Part shown: piece by piece, positions 5,444 to 14,004 of the stretch
Layout of the letters: every line of letters starts with the position of its first letter
Numbering within the stretch: the stretch's first letter is position 1
NCBI GenBank assembly: GCA_902488965.1
Contig: CABTYA010000022.1
Span: forward strand, 1 to 14,804
Direction: 5' to 3'
Origin: an uncultured Veillonellaceae bacterium
Lineage (GTDB): Bacteria > Bacillota > Negativicutes > Veillonellales > Negativicoccaceae
Length of the DNA: 14,804 bases
Notes under the pieces: model-generated
What the model was told of the DNA's origin: nothing
The model's database searches: none
Seen by the model: only the letters and a program-made list of their open reading frames with translations
Program-made: the position numbers and the translations under genes

Positions 5444-6451
5444 TCAGTTCGCCCCGCTTTCTCCCCGCTCGGCCTTGATGCTGTCGATCAATGCCGCCAA
5501 CACCTCATGTACGTCTCCGACAATCCCGTAATCGGCGATTTTGAAAATCGACGCCTCGGGATCGTGATTGACGGCGACCACCGTATCGCTGCCGCCGATT
5601 CCCGCCAAATGCTGAATGGCGCCCGAAATTCCGAAGGCCAAATAAATTTTCGGCCCGACGTTTTTCCCCGTCTGTCCGACTTGGTGCACCATCGGTTCCC
5701 AGCCCGCTTCAACCGCCGCCCGCGATGCGGCGACCGTACCGCCGAGCAGCCGCGCCAGCTCATGCAAACGGGCGAAGGCTTCTTTCGAGCCCATGCCGCG
5801 GCCGCCGCTGACAATGATTTCGGCATCTTCCAAGCCAATTTCTTCTCCTTCGACCGCTTCAAAGCCGATCCGTTTCGTCCGGATATCCGCTTCCGTCAAA
5901 GTGACATCCACCCGTTCGATGTTCCCCGTGCGGTCAGGATTCGGTGTCGGCAAGGCAAAGACGTTCGGCCGTACCGTTCCCATCTGCGGCGCATGGTCCG
6001 GACAGATGATTTCCGCCAAAATATTGCCGCCGAGTGCCGGCCGTGTCCATGTCATGAGCCGTGTCTCGGGATCCATGGCGAGCTGCGTACAGTCCGCCGT
6101 AACACCGCTGCCCAGCCGCGCGGACAACCGCGGCGCCAGATCGCGGCCGTTGTTGGTCGCACCGATCAGAACCGCCGCCGGCTCCAGTTTCGTCAACAAG
6201 TCGGCAATCACCTTGGTATATCCTTCGGTCGTATAATACTGCAGCAACGGATGATCCGCCATGTAGACCGTATCCGCTCCCGCGGCGATCATCGGCGCGG
6301 CCAGTTCCTCCACACCGCTGCCGAGCAATACGGCGCACACTTTTTCATCGGCCGCATCCGCCAATTCACGGGCTTTCCCGATCAATTCCAACGTCACCCG
6401 ACGCAATTTCCCGTTTTCGTGTTCCGCCAGTACATAAATATGTTCCGTCAT
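5444..6451 (-). CDS. etfA: Electron transfer flavoprotein subunit alpha
   Basis: The FAD-binding large subunit of ETF, a soluble heterodimer that carries electrons for acyl-CoA dehydrogenases and, in anaerobes, can bifurcate electrons from NADH to ferredoxin and crotonyl-CoA. Of 335 residues, the N-terminal half is the adenine-nucleotide-hydrolase-like domain. The C-terminal FAD domain contains SGGRGMG (215-221), HQVGQTGKNVGPK (256-268) and IYLAFGISGAIQHLAGI (269-285), then VAVNHDPEASIFKIADYGIVGD (292-313), which together fit the ETF-alpha signature. The start overlaps the etfB stop by the ATGA arrangement, so the subunits are coupled in translation. No ferredoxin domain is fused at the N-terminus. 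No acyl-CoA dehydrogenase or other partner is in the window, so the electron donor and acceptor remain open. Confidence 0.97.
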   Translation of the reverse strand: MTEHIYVLAEHENGKLRRVTLELIGKARELADAADEKVCAVLLGSGVEELAAPMIAAGADTVYMADHPLLQYYTTEGYTKVIADLLTKLEPAAVLIGATNNGRDLAPRLSARLGSGVTADCTQLAMDPETRLMTWTRPALGGNILAEIICPDHAPQMGTVRPNVFALPTPNPDRTGNIERVDVTLTEADIRTKRIGFEAVEGEEIGLEDAEIIVSGGRGMGSKEAFARLHELARLLGGTVAASRAAVEAGWEPMVHQVGQTGKNVGPKIYLAFGISGAIQHLAGIGGSDTVVAVNHDPEASIFKIADYGIVGDVHEVLAALIDSIKAERGESGAN

Positions 6452-7248
6452 TGCCGATCACCGTCCTTCCGCGCACCGAGACCGAGCAGGTCAGACAACT
6501 GACGGGCCGCCGCCTCGGGCGTTAAATCGTTCCATATCATCCCCTGTGTGCGGACTTCGGGTGTATAAACCCGCCGCACGCGCGTCGGCGAGCCTTTGAT
6601 CCCGATGCGTTCCGGATCGAGTTCCAGGTCCGCCGCCGTGAGCGTTTCGATGGTCGCTTTCCGCGCTTTCATCTTGCCCATCAGCGAGGGGTAGCGCGGG
6701 GTATTGAGGTTTTTGGTGACGGTGAGCAGTGCCGGTGTCGGTACACGCAATGTTTCGTAGCCGTCTTCATGCTCACGCGTCACGGTCAATTCGCCGTCTG
6801 CCAACGCCAAGCGATTGACCGCGGTCACTTGCGGCATATCCAGCATCTCGGCGATCTGCGGCCCGACTTGCGCCGTATCGCCGTCAATGGCCTGTTTGCC
6901 GCACAGGATCACATCCGCACCGCCCAAGCGGCGAATCGCGCCTGCCAAGGTGTACGACGTTGCCAATGTATCCGCCCCGCCGAACGCACGGTCCGTAACC
7001 AGTACCGCCCGATCCGCGCCGCGCGCGATGCTTTCACGCAGTACCGCTTCCGCTTGCGGCGGACCCATCGTCAAGACGATGACCGTACCGCCGTGTGCGT
7101 CCCGCAGTGCCAGCGCCGCTTCCAGCGCATGTTCGTCAAACGGATTGATAATATTTTCCACGCCCGCCCGTTGCAGACGGTGCGTCTTCGGATCCAGCTT
7201 GACTTTGGCCGTATCCGGTACTTGCTTGATGCAAACGATATAGTTCAT
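6448..7248 (-). CDS. etfB: Electron transfer flavoprotein subunit beta
   Basis: The small ETF subunit, partner of the adjacent EtfA. At 266 residues it has the usual length. It begins MNYIVCIKQVPDTAKVKLDP, followed by NPFDEHALEAAL (35-46), CGKQAIDGDTAQVGPQIAE (116-134), where the second nucleotide (AMP, or FAD in bifurcating types) binds, and the beta signature VTKNLNTPRYPSLMGKMKAR (177-196). The sequence resembles clostridial and Negativicutes bifurcating ETFs more than mitochondrial ones; that subtype is inferred by eye. The ribosome site AGGAGG lies inside the end of dnaE, and the ATG overlaps the dnaE stop (ATGA). Confidence 0.97.
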   Translation of the reverse strand: MNYIVCIKQVPDTAKVKLDPKTHRLQRAGVENIINPFDEHALEAALALRDAHGGTVIVLTMGPPQAEAVLRESIARGADRAVLVTDRAFGGADTLATSYTLAGAIRRLGGADVILCGKQAIDGDTAQVGPQIAEMLDMPQVTAVNRLALADGELTVTREHEDGYETLRVPTPALLTVTKNLNTPRYPSLMGKMKARKATIETLTAADLELDPERIGIKGSPTRVRRVYTPEVRTQGMIWNDLTPEAAARQLSDLLGLGARKDGDRQ

Positions 7249-10200
7249 CTCGCTACCTCCTCTACTTGCACATGCTCTTCACCCAGTAACTGCCGCAACC
7301 CGCGGATAACCGCCGGCGTACCGTCGATACGGTATGCCTCGGCCATGGATATCTCCAGTCCGCTGCTCAATACCCGCAGCCGTACGGGAATATCGCCGTG
7401 ATGCCGCTGCAAAAGCGCCGCCAGCGCCCGGCTCACCGAGACGCCTTCATGCGCGACGTCAATCGCCAAAACAACACGGCCGATCTCCTCCGGTGCCGGT
7501 AATTGCCCCGTCGGCGGCGGCGCGGAGGGCGGTGAAGACGCACGCGGCGGACCGATGACGATGTCACCGGCCGCCACCGATTCCATCGGATATACTTTTT
7601 CCGCGATGATTTTCGTCTCCCGTTCATCGGCCTGTACCCGTCCTTCGACGACAATCATCGCATCCTTGGCCATCATCATGTGCACGTCGTTCCATGTCTT
7701 CGGAAATACGACCAGTTCGACATTCGCGCCGAAATCCTCGACATTGACAAATCCCATTTGCTCGTTGTTTTTCGTCATCAACCGGCGCACCGCGTTGACG
7801 ATGCCGCCGACATAGACACGCTTACGGTCATAGGTCTCGGCGCCTTCGCGCAATTCATACAGCGGCGTCAGTTGCCGAATGATGTCGCGATACTCGTCGA
7901 GCGGATGGCCGCTGACAAAAAAGCCGAGCATTTCTTTTTCTCCCGCCAGCGTTTCCGTCAGCGTCCACTCCGCCACATCGGGATAGGTCAGTGCCGGTGC
8001 CGTTGTCGGCAACGCGTCGAACAGTCCCTGCTGCATCGAATTCTTTTCTTCGCGCTCCCATGTGCCGACTTTGATGGCTTCGGGAATCACCGCCAGCAAT
8101 TGCGCCCGATGGATCGGTGTCCCGTCCGTATCGGTCCAACCGTCGAGCGCCCCCGCCTTGATCAGCGACTCCAGTGCCCGCTTGTTGATAGCGACATGCG
8201 CCACCAAATCGACCAACGAAGTAAAGCCGACGGGCGTTTCGCCCGCCTCGATCTGCTCGCGGCGGCGCTGCTCACGGGCGGCGACGAGTTCCGCCGCCAA
8301 ACCTTCACCGACATTGCGCACCGCCGACAAACCGAAGACAATTTTGCCGTCGCGTACGGTAAAATCGACCTCGCCGTCATTGACGGACGGCGCGACGACC
8401 TCGATTCCGTGAAGCCGGCAATCCCCGATATAATGCGTCAGTTTGTCGCCGTTTTCCTTGTACGACGACATCATCGCCGCCATGAACTCCGGGCGGTAGT
8501 GCGCTTTCAGATACGCCGTCTGCCAAGCGATATAGCCGTAGCAGACCGAGTGTGATTTATTAAATCCGTATCCCGCAAAATAGACCATCAGGTCGAACAC
8601 GCGCTCGGCGATTTCGGCGGGCACGCCTTGTTTCGCCGCTCCGTTCAAAAACAGATCCCGCTGCGCAAGCAATACATCTTCTTTTTTCTTGCCCATCGCC
8701 CGCCGCAGCAAATCCGCTTCGCCGAGAGAAAATCCCCCCATCACGGAAGCAATCTGCATAACCTGTTCCTGATACAAAATCACGCCGAACGTTTCTTTCA
8801 ATACGGGTTCGAGCATCGGATGCGGATAGGTGACCTCCGTCTCTCCGTGACGGCGGCGGATGAAATCTTCCGCCATGCCGCTGCCGAGCGGCCCCGGCCG
8901 GTACAACGCCACCATCGGAATCAAATCCTCGAACCGCTGCGGTTTCAGCTGTTTGAGCAGTGCGGTAAATCCCGACGACTCCGACTGAAAGACGCCGACC
9001 GTATCGCCGGCGCAGAGCATCGCGCAGGTTGCTTCGTCCGTCGTCGGCAAGGCATCGGGATCGACGATCTCGCCGCGACCGTCGCGGATCATCGCCACCG
9101 TATCCTGAATGACGGTCAGGTTGCGCAAGCCGAGCAAGTCCATCTTGAGCAGCCCCAGTTCTTCCACCGTATCTTTTTCGTACTGGGTCTGCAAAAAACC
9201 GTCCGCCGATTTCTGCAAGGGCACATAATCGGCGACGGGGTCTTTGCTGATGACCAGCCCCGCCGCGTGCGTACCGGCGTGCCGACTGAGCCCTTCCAAC
9301 GCCAGCGCATAATCCACCAGTCGGCAAATTTGCGGATCCGCATCCGCGGCGGCGTCAAACTCGGGAACATTCTTCAATGTATCCGCCAACGTCACGCCCG
9401 GACCTCCCGAAATCATCTTGGCGATGCGGTCGACGTCGTTGTACGGCATATTCATCACGCGTCCGACATCACGCACGACCGCCCGCGCCGCCATCGTACC
9501 GAACGTGATGATCTGCGCCACGTGGTCGGTACCGTAGGTCTTGGCCAAGTACTCGATGACACGCCCGCGCCCCTTGTAACACAAGTCCGTATCAATATCC
9601 GGCATGCTGACCCGCTCCGGATTCAAAAAGCGTTCAAACAAGAGTCCGTAGCGCAAGGGGTCCAGTCCCGTGATCCCGAGCAGGTAGGCCACAATACTGC
9701 CGGCCGCACTGCCGCGCCCCGGGCCGACGGCGATCTCCTGCTCGCGCGCAAAGCGAATGAAGTCCATCACGATGAGAAAATAATCGCTGAACCCCATATT
9801 TTCGATAATTTCGAGCTCATATTCCAACCGCTCGCGCACCTTGTCCGTGACGACGGGATAGCGCACGGGCAGCCGTTCTTCACACAACTTGCGCAAGTAC
9901 GTCCGTGCCGTCATGCCCTCAGGCACATGGTACGCCGGCAAGTGATGCTCGCCGAAGACAAATTCGACTTGGCACCGCTCGGCGATGCGGAGCGTATTGT
10001 CCAACGCCTCGGGCACGTCGGCAAACAGCGCCTCCATCTCGTCACCGCTCTTGCAATAAAACTCGTCGTTGGCAAATTTGAACCGATCGGGATTGTCCAG
10101 TGTCTGTCCCGTCGAGATGCACAGTCTCACCTCGTGCGCCGGCGCATCCTCGCGGCGGATATAGTGAAAATCGTTCGTCGCGACCAGACCGACACCGTAC

Positions 10201-10784
10201 TCGCGCGCCAACGCAATCAACGGCGCCCGCACCGCCCGCTCTTCCGGCAGACCGTGGTCTTGCAGTTCGATGAAATAATTCTCTTTGCCGAATGTCCGAA
10301 TATACCATTCGATTGTTTCCCGCGCCGCCGCCTCGTTGCGGTCGAGCAGATACTGCGGCAACTCGCCGTTGACGCAGGCCGAAAGCGCAATCAGCCCCTC
10401 ACTGTACTGCTCGAGCAGAGCGCGATTGATTCGCGGCTTGCGATGAAACCCGACCGTATGCGCAATCGAATCGAGTTGTGCCAGGTGGCGGTAGCCCGTC
10501 GCATTTTCCGCCAGCAAAATCAAATGCCGCAGTTGCTCTTTGCCGCCGCTTCTGTCGTCGAGTTCGCGTCCGGTCACATACATCTCGCAACCGATAATCG
10601 GATGAATCCCTTGCGCAAGCGCCTCTTTATACAGATAGACCGCGCCGTACATGACGCCGTGGTCGGTGATGGCGACCGCCGGCTGGTCCATGGCTTTGAC
10701 ATGCGCCACCAAGTCGTGAATGCGGCTCAACCCGTCAAACAAACTGTATTCCGTATGAGCGTGCAAATGCACAAACGGTCGCAT
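7245..10784 (-). CDS. dnaE: DNA polymerase III subunit alpha (DnaE)
   Basis: The catalytic subunit of a replicative or lagging-strand/repair C-family DNA polymerase, 1179 residues. The N-terminal PHP domain begins FVHLHAHTEYSLFDG (4-18) and includes ITDHGVMYGAV (39-49). The polymerase core has GPGRGSAAGS (354-363), the two catalytic aspartates in MPDIDTD (D396, D398) and the third in KMDLLGLR (D549), plus HAGTHAAGLVIS. Next come the fingers and tandem HhH region (IAWQTAYLKAHYRPEF, INKRALESLIKAGALD) and an OB-fold (VYVGGIVNAVRRLMTKNNEQMGFVNVEDF). A small C-terminal region rich in Pro/Ala linker ends the protein. AAGGAGG lies six bases before the ATG. It opens an operon with etfB, etfA and pyk. 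No 3'-5' exonuclease domain is inserted, so this is DnaE and not PolC. Confidence 0.98.
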   Translation of the reverse strand: MRPFVHLHAHTEYSLFDGLSRIHDLVAHVKAMDQPAVAITDHGVMYGAVYLYKEALAQGIHPIIGCEMYVTGRELDDRSGGKEQLRHLILLAENATGYRHLAQLDSIAHTVGFHRKPRINRALLEQYSEGLIALSACVNGELPQYLLDRNEAAARETIEWYIRTFGKENYFIELQDHGLPEERAVRAPLIALAREYGVGLVATNDFHYIRREDAPAHEVRLCISTGQTLDNPDRFKFANDEFYCKSGDEMEALFADVPEALDNTLRIAERCQVEFVFGEHHLPAYHVPEGMTARTYLRKLCEERLPVRYPVVTDKVRERLEYELEIIENMGFSDYFLIVMDFIRFAREQEIAVGPGRGSAAGSIVAYLLGITGLDPLRYGLLFERFLNPERVSMPDIDTDLCYKGRGRVIEYLAKTYGTDHVAQIITFGTMAARAVVRDVGRVMNMPYNDVDRIAKMISGGPGVTLADTLKNVPEFDAAADADPQICRLVDYALALEGLSRHAGTHAAGLVISKDPVADYVPLQKSADGFLQTQYEKDTVEELGLLKMDLLGLRNLTVIQDTVAMIRDGRGEIVDPDALPTTDEATCAMLCAGDTVGVFQSESSGFTALLKQLKPQRFEDLIPMVALYRPGPLGSGMAEDFIRRRHGETEVTYPHPMLEPVLKETFGVILYQEQVMQIASVMGGFSLGEADLLRRAMGKKKEDVLLAQRDLFLNGAAKQGVPAEIAERVFDLMVYFAGYGFNKSHSVCYGYIAWQTAYLKAHYRPEFMAAMMSSYKENGDKLTHYIGDCRLHGIEVVAPSVNDGEVDFTVRDGKIVFGLSAVRNVGEGLAAELVAAREQRRREQIEAGETPVGFTSLVDLVAHVAINKRALESLIKAGALDGWTDTDGTPIHRAQLLAVIPEAIKVGTWEREEKNSMQQGLFDALPTTAPALTYPDVAEWTLTETLAGEKEMLGFFVSGHPLDEYRDIIRQLTPLYELREGAETYDRKRVYVGGIVNAVRRLMTKNNEQMGFVNVEDFGANVELVVFPKTWNDVHMMMAKDAMIVVEGRVQADERETKIIAEKVYPMESVAAGDIVIGPPRASSPPSAPPPTGQLPAPEEIGRVVLAIDVAHEGVSVSRALAALLQRHHGDIPVRLRVLSSGLEISMAEAYRIDGTPAVIRGLRQLLGEEHVQVEEVAR

Positions 10785-10807
10785 GACATCCCTCCTTCAA
10801 TAGTTAA

Positions 10808-10816
10808 ATGATAACA
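10808..10816 (-). promoter_or_regulatory. Possible extended -10 promoter for dnaE
   Basis: The minus strand reads TGTTATCAT, one base from the extended -10 consensus, 23 bases upstream of the dnaE ATG and just past the terminator of the preceding operon. No convincing -35 box is visible at 16-18 bases. The position makes sense but the match alone is modest. Confidence 0.35.
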
Positions 10817-10848
10817 CAAAACGACGGGACAGACATCTCCGGCGCGCA

Positions 10849-10878
10849 CCAAAAAAGACGATCTCCCGATCGTCTTTT
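10849..10878 (-). terminator. Intrinsic terminator after the CBS-domain gene
   Basis: A perfect 11-bp stem (arms 10868-10878 and 10853-10863) with a four-base loop is followed on the minus strand by extra T residues (TTTTTTGG in total across stem end and tail). It starts 11 bases after the stop codon and separates the htrA-side operon from dnaE. Confidence 0.88.
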
Positions 10879-10888
10879 CGTTGTGTAT

Positions 10889-11371
10889 TTACTCTTCGAT
10901 TTGCCCCGGCTGGATGTGGTATTCCTCTTTGGCGATGACTTCGAGCATGTCCCAGCGGGAAATCATCCCGACCAGGCGGCCGTCTTTGACCACCGGCACG
11001 TTTTTCAAATGTTCTTCAATCATCAACTCCGTCACGACGTCGGCTGGCGTATCGTCATCGACGTACTTCACCGCGGCCGTCATCATATCACCGGCACGTG
11101 TCGCAAGCAGTTTTTGGAATGTCTCCCGATACTTGTGCACGCCGCTGTAATACAGACTCGCTCCCAGTACATTGACATAGCTCGGCACTTGCGGACTGGC
11201 CTGCTTGTACAAAATATCGCCTTCGGAAACGATGCCCTCCAGGCGGTTATCCTCTCCGACCACCGGAATGGCACTGACGCGATGCTTGACAAACAAACGA
11301 ATCAGCTCATGCATTGTCGTATCCTGATCGCAACTCAATACATACTTATTCATAATATCCCGTGCTAACAT
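10889..11371 (-). CDS. Two-CBS-domain protein
   Basis: A small cytosolic protein of 160 residues made almost entirely of a CBS pair. CBS1 spans about 1-56 (ARDIMNKYVLSC, HRVSAIPVV, LEGIVSEGDIL) and CBS2 about 94-148 (GDMMTAAVKYVDDDTPADVV, NVPVVKDGRLVGMISRWDML). A 37-residue linker (PQVPSYVNVLGASLYYSGVHKY) joins them, as in stand-alone CBS proteins of Firmicutes. CBS pairs bind adenine nucleotides and often act as energy or ligand sensors; the ligand and target here cannot be read from sequence. GGGAGGG lies upstream of the ATG. It follows the M50 protease gene by 52 bases and ends the operon. Some M50 family 3 proteases carry CBS pairs at their own C-terminus, so the neighbouring stand-alone pair may serve that protease (inference). 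Confidence 0.92.
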   Translation of the reverse strand: MLARDIMNKYVLSCDQDTTMHELIRLFVKHRVSAIPVVGEDNRLEGIVSEGDILYKQASPQVPSYVNVLGASLYYSGVHKYRETFQKLLATRAGDMMTAAVKYVDDDTPADVVTELMIEEHLKNVPVVKDGRLVGMISRWDMLEVIAKEEYHIQPGQIEE

Positions 11372-11423
11372 AGTAATCCCTCCCTGCTGTTATCTATATT
11401 CGACGGGCATCGCCGAAATCCTT

Positions 11424-12287
11424 TTATCCGACAAAGAGATATACGCCCCAGGCGGAAATCCCCGCAATCAATCCGTACGCTACACCGACGAGCACCCGCT
11501 GCCACGGTTTGACCCGATAGTACAACGCCCGCGTCGGGTCGTTGCGGTCGTCCCACGTCCGTTTGGCACGATAGATCCCGAGCAACAGCACAATAATCAA
11601 AATCGGGCTGAAGGCATACCATGCGCCGATCGCCATCAAAACGAGCCCCAGCACCCATATCACCGGCGACAATGCCGTCACAATTCGGCCGCCGTCAAGC
11701 GGTGAGACGGGGATCATATTGAACAGCGTAATAAAGAAACTGAAATACGCGACCGCCATGACCAGCTGCGAGCCGTTCATGATGCCCCAAAAGAGCGCGA
11801 CCAGTCCCGCCACCAGCCCGAAAAACGGCCCGCCCAGCGCGACGACCGCTTCCTGCCAAGCGTCTTCCGGCGCTTTTTTCATGGAAATCAGCGCGCCGAC
11901 AAAGGGAATAAAGAGCGGCATGCTCACCGGCATCCCGACCGCTTTGGCAAAGACCAAGTGTCCCATCTCGTGAATCGCAATCATCAGAACAATCCCGACC
12001 GCATACGCCCAACCGTAATGCAGCGAGTACGTCCAAATCATGAGAAACATGGACAGTCCGCTCGTCAAAAACTTGCTGTATTTGAATACCGACAGGAGCG
12101 TGAACAAAATGGCTTTGCCCTTGGTTACGAGAAAAAGCGCCAGTGCGCCGAGTCCCGCCCACCGTGCCGTATGCCGGCGGTTCGGCGGCGGCGGATCGCC
12201 CGCAGGCGGCCGCGTCTCGATCACCCGATAGGTGCCGTCTTCGATGCGATTGTCCTCCTGCGCCCGCCGGGTGTCCCAATCATTCAT
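11424..12287 (-). CDS. M50 family (site-2 protease-like) membrane metalloprotease
   Basis: A 287-residue integral membrane protein with a hydrophilic N-terminus (1-42), then about six to seven hydrophobic segments. The zinc motif HEMGH (106-110) lies in the segment GIVLMIAIHEMGHLVFA, and the third zinc-ligand region is NMIPVSPLDGGRIV (190-203, with D198), the pair diagnostic of M50 intramembrane proteases. ALGGPFFG (150-157) matches the conserved glycine-rich turn. No PDZ domain is inserted, unlike RseP, so it resembles the short M50 group seen in many Firmicutes. The substrate is unknown. The likely start is the ATG at 12287, although its AAGGAG is 14 bases upstream, in front of a four-codon ORF described in the findings. 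The last residues (LFVG) are hydrophobic, with no cytoplasmic tail. Confidence 0.92.
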   Translation of the reverse strand: MNDWDTRRAQEDNRIEDGTYRVIETRPPAGDPPPPNRRHTARWAGLGALALFLVTKGKAILFTLLSVFKYSKFLTSGLSMFLMIWTYSLHYGWAYAVGIVLMIAIHEMGHLVFAKAVGMPVSMPLFIPFVGALISMKKAPEDAWQEAVVALGGPFFGLVAGLVALFWGIMNGSQLVMAVAYFSFFITLFNMIPVSPLDGGRIVTALSPVIWVLGLVLMAIGAWYAFSPILIIVLLLGIYRAKRTWDDRNDPTRALYYRVKPWQRVLVGVAYGLIAGISAWGVYLFVG

Positions 12288-12320
12288 GACCGATTCATCG
12301 TCTCCTTTCCGCTACTTGCG

Positions 12321-13511
12321 TCAACCCTTCATAAAGAAATAATAGTAGCCGACGCCAAGCAAAATAACGGCCAAAATCACCAGCGGGAACAGCGGGCGAT
12401 CGTCCATTTCATCTTCGTCCGCATACTCTTCCGCGGCTACGTCCTCTGCGGCCGGTGTCGGCGGTTCCTGTTTCTCCGGTGCGGGGGCGGGCATCTCTAC
12501 CTTCGGTGCGATCGGCACGGCGCCGCGACCGGACGGGGCGGACTCGACCGGCGGCAACTCCGGCAAGTCGGCATCGACCGCTTCGCCCTCCCAGTCGTCG
12601 CCCGCCAAGCGCCGTTCTTCTTGCAAACGCTGCCATTCGGCCATTTTTTCCGCACGTTCTTTCTGCACGCGCTGAATCTGCGAATGAACGTCATTGACCT
12701 GCCGTTTCATTACTTCCTTGCGCAGTGCCTCCATAAACAGTTCAATCGCCTGCACGACCGACGTCAGATACTGATTGCCCGTCTCGCGATATTGCAGGTA
12801 TTGCCGATACGCCCACAGCGCCGCCTGATGGTGACGGGCGACATCGGTTCCCGTTTCCGTACGGGCGGCGATGTTGACGGCCACTTCTTTTTCTTTTTCC
12901 AGTGTGCCGTGCAAATGGAACGCCGCCAGATTGATTTGGTGAAACACGTCATTGATTTTATGACTGAGCGATTTCAATTCTTCTTCGTATAATAATTCCT
13001 GATTGGGATGCAGCCCTTCTTCCGCCAACTGATCGATAATCGACGTCAGACCGACCGCGCCGTGCAAAACCCGATCGGTATTGTCGAGCAAGGCGCGCAA
13101 ATCGTCCCCGCAGGCGCGCACATTCTGCCGACGCACGAGCAGCAATTCCCATGCCGGTGTCGTCCGACGGTACACTCCGTCATACGGGCGCCAGCGCGAG
13201 GTCCGTCCGCCGGCCAAGGGACGACATATGCCGCGACGGCCGCGCGGTATACGAGCGGTCACCTCCGTCGGCAAGACGGGCAACGTAGCCGCCGCCTCGG
13301 ACTGCGCCGTTTCGACTTCCGCAAACGCCGCCCGCATCTCACCTTCCATCCGCTGCAACTCACTGCTGCTCTCCCTCAGCTGCTCACGCACCCGCTGCGT
13401 AAACCGCTGCGGTGTCGGCATCTGAAACGCCAACATATTGACCGATCCCATTTCATTTGCTGTTACATTCATGTCCGCCCCTGTTTTCGGGCCGCGCTCC
13501 TCTGTCGCCAT
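12321..13511 (-). CDS. Unrecognised tail-anchored coiled-coil membrane protein
   Basis: I do not recognise this 396-residue protein. There is no signal peptide. Residues 36-76 are helical and charged; 84-131 form an unusual Arg/Gly/Pro-rich stretch; 135-250 look alpha-helical with repeated heptad-like Leu/Ile spacing; 256-302 is a probable coiled coil (KRQVNDVHSQIQRVQKERAE). A linker rich in Pro, Glu and Ala (308-372) precedes one C-terminal membrane segment (LFPLVILAVILLGVGYYYFF, 374-393) and the tail MKG. Most of the chain would therefore face the cytosol, anchored at its C-terminus. I chose the ATG at 13511 because GAGGAG lies seven bases before it and it avoids overlapping rlmH; an in-frame ATG at 13544 would overlap. 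It sits 13 bases after rlmH and 33 bases before the M50 gene, so it may work with that membrane protease. Confidence 0.8.
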   Translation of the reverse strand: MATEERGPKTGADMNVTANEMGSVNMLAFQMPTPQRFTQRVREQLRESSSELQRMEGEMRAAFAEVETAQSEAAATLPVLPTEVTARIPRGRRGICRPLAGGRTSRWRPYDGVYRRTTPAWELLLVRRQNVRACGDDLRALLDNTDRVLHGAVGLTSIIDQLAEEGLHPNQELLYEEELKSLSHKINDVFHQINLAAFHLHGTLEKEKEVAVNIAARTETGTDVARHHQAALWAYRQYLQYRETGNQYLTSVVQAIELFMEALRKEVMKRQVNDVHSQIQRVQKERAEKMAEWQRLQEERRLAGDDWEGEAVDADLPELPPVESAPSGRGAVPIAPKVEMPAPAPEKQEPPTPAAEDVAAEEYADEDEMDDRPLFPLVILAVILLGVGYYYFFMKG

Positions 13512-13524
13512 AATGTTCTCCTCA

Positions 13525-14004
13525 CTACCAATGATACGGTTCATGCCGATTGATTTTTTCCGCCCGGTATAATTGTTCCGTCACCAAAAATCGGGCAATT
13601 TGGTGTGTATAGGTCACCCGTCCGAGTGAAACCCGTGCCGCCGCCCGCCGCCGAAGCGCATCGCTCACGCCGAACGCCCCGCCGATCAATAAGACCGCCT
13701 CGCTGCTGCCGTTGGTCGCGGCTGCATCGAGATGCGCCGCCCACTCAGGCGACGTCCAAAGTGCGCCGTCCACATCCAGCAAAAGGACATAGTCCTCAGG
13801 CTTGACATGCCGCAGCAGGCGCTCTCCTTCTTCTTCAATCCGCGCGGCAATCTCCCGCGCCGAGGCGCGTTCGGGGCTGTACGCCTCCGGCACCTCGACA
13901 ACGGTCAGTCCGCCGTACGGACGCAAGCGCTTGGTATACTCCGCAATGCCTTCGCGCAGGTAAGCCGCCTTGATTTTACCGACCGCGACAATCCGGTACT
14001 TCAC
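13525..14004 (-). CDS. rlmH: 23S rRNA (pseudouridine1915-N3)-methyltransferase RlmH
   Basis: A SPOUT-class methyltransferase that uses SAM to methylate pseudouridine 1915 in helix 69 of 23S rRNA on assembled 70S ribosomes. The 159 residues match the family. They begin KYRIVAVGKIKAAYLREGIAEYTKRL and contain the SAM-knot motif LIGGAFGVSD (106-115) and the conserved C-terminus TYTHQIARFLVTEQLYRAEKINRHEPYHW. The last residue is Trp where Lys or Arg is usual after PYH. Translation starts at GTG, whose bases overlap the htrA stop codon (GTGA), so it depends on htrA translation. The htrA-rlmH order is widespread in Bacillota. Confidence 0.97.
   Translation of the reverse strand: MKYRIVAVGKIKAAYLREGIAEYTKRLRPYGGLTVVEVPEAYSPERASAREIAARIEEEGERLLRHVKPEDYVLLLDVDGALWTSPEWAAHLDAAATNGSSEAVLLIGGAFGVSDALRRRAAARVSLGRVTYTHQIARFLVTEQLYRAEKINRHEPYHW

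Noticed and set aside
8628..10811. Open frame of 727 codons on the plus strand opposite dnaE
   Set aside because: It is the antisense shadow of dnaE in GC-rich DNA. It has no ribosome site or recognisable motif, while the minus strand encodes a complete polymerase.
13160..13275. Possible frameshifted patch in the unknown tail-anchored protein (Arg/Gly-rich residues 84-131)
   Set aside because: The frame is open across the whole gene and neither alternative frame gives a more protein-like stretch on both sides, so I left the reading frame as it is.
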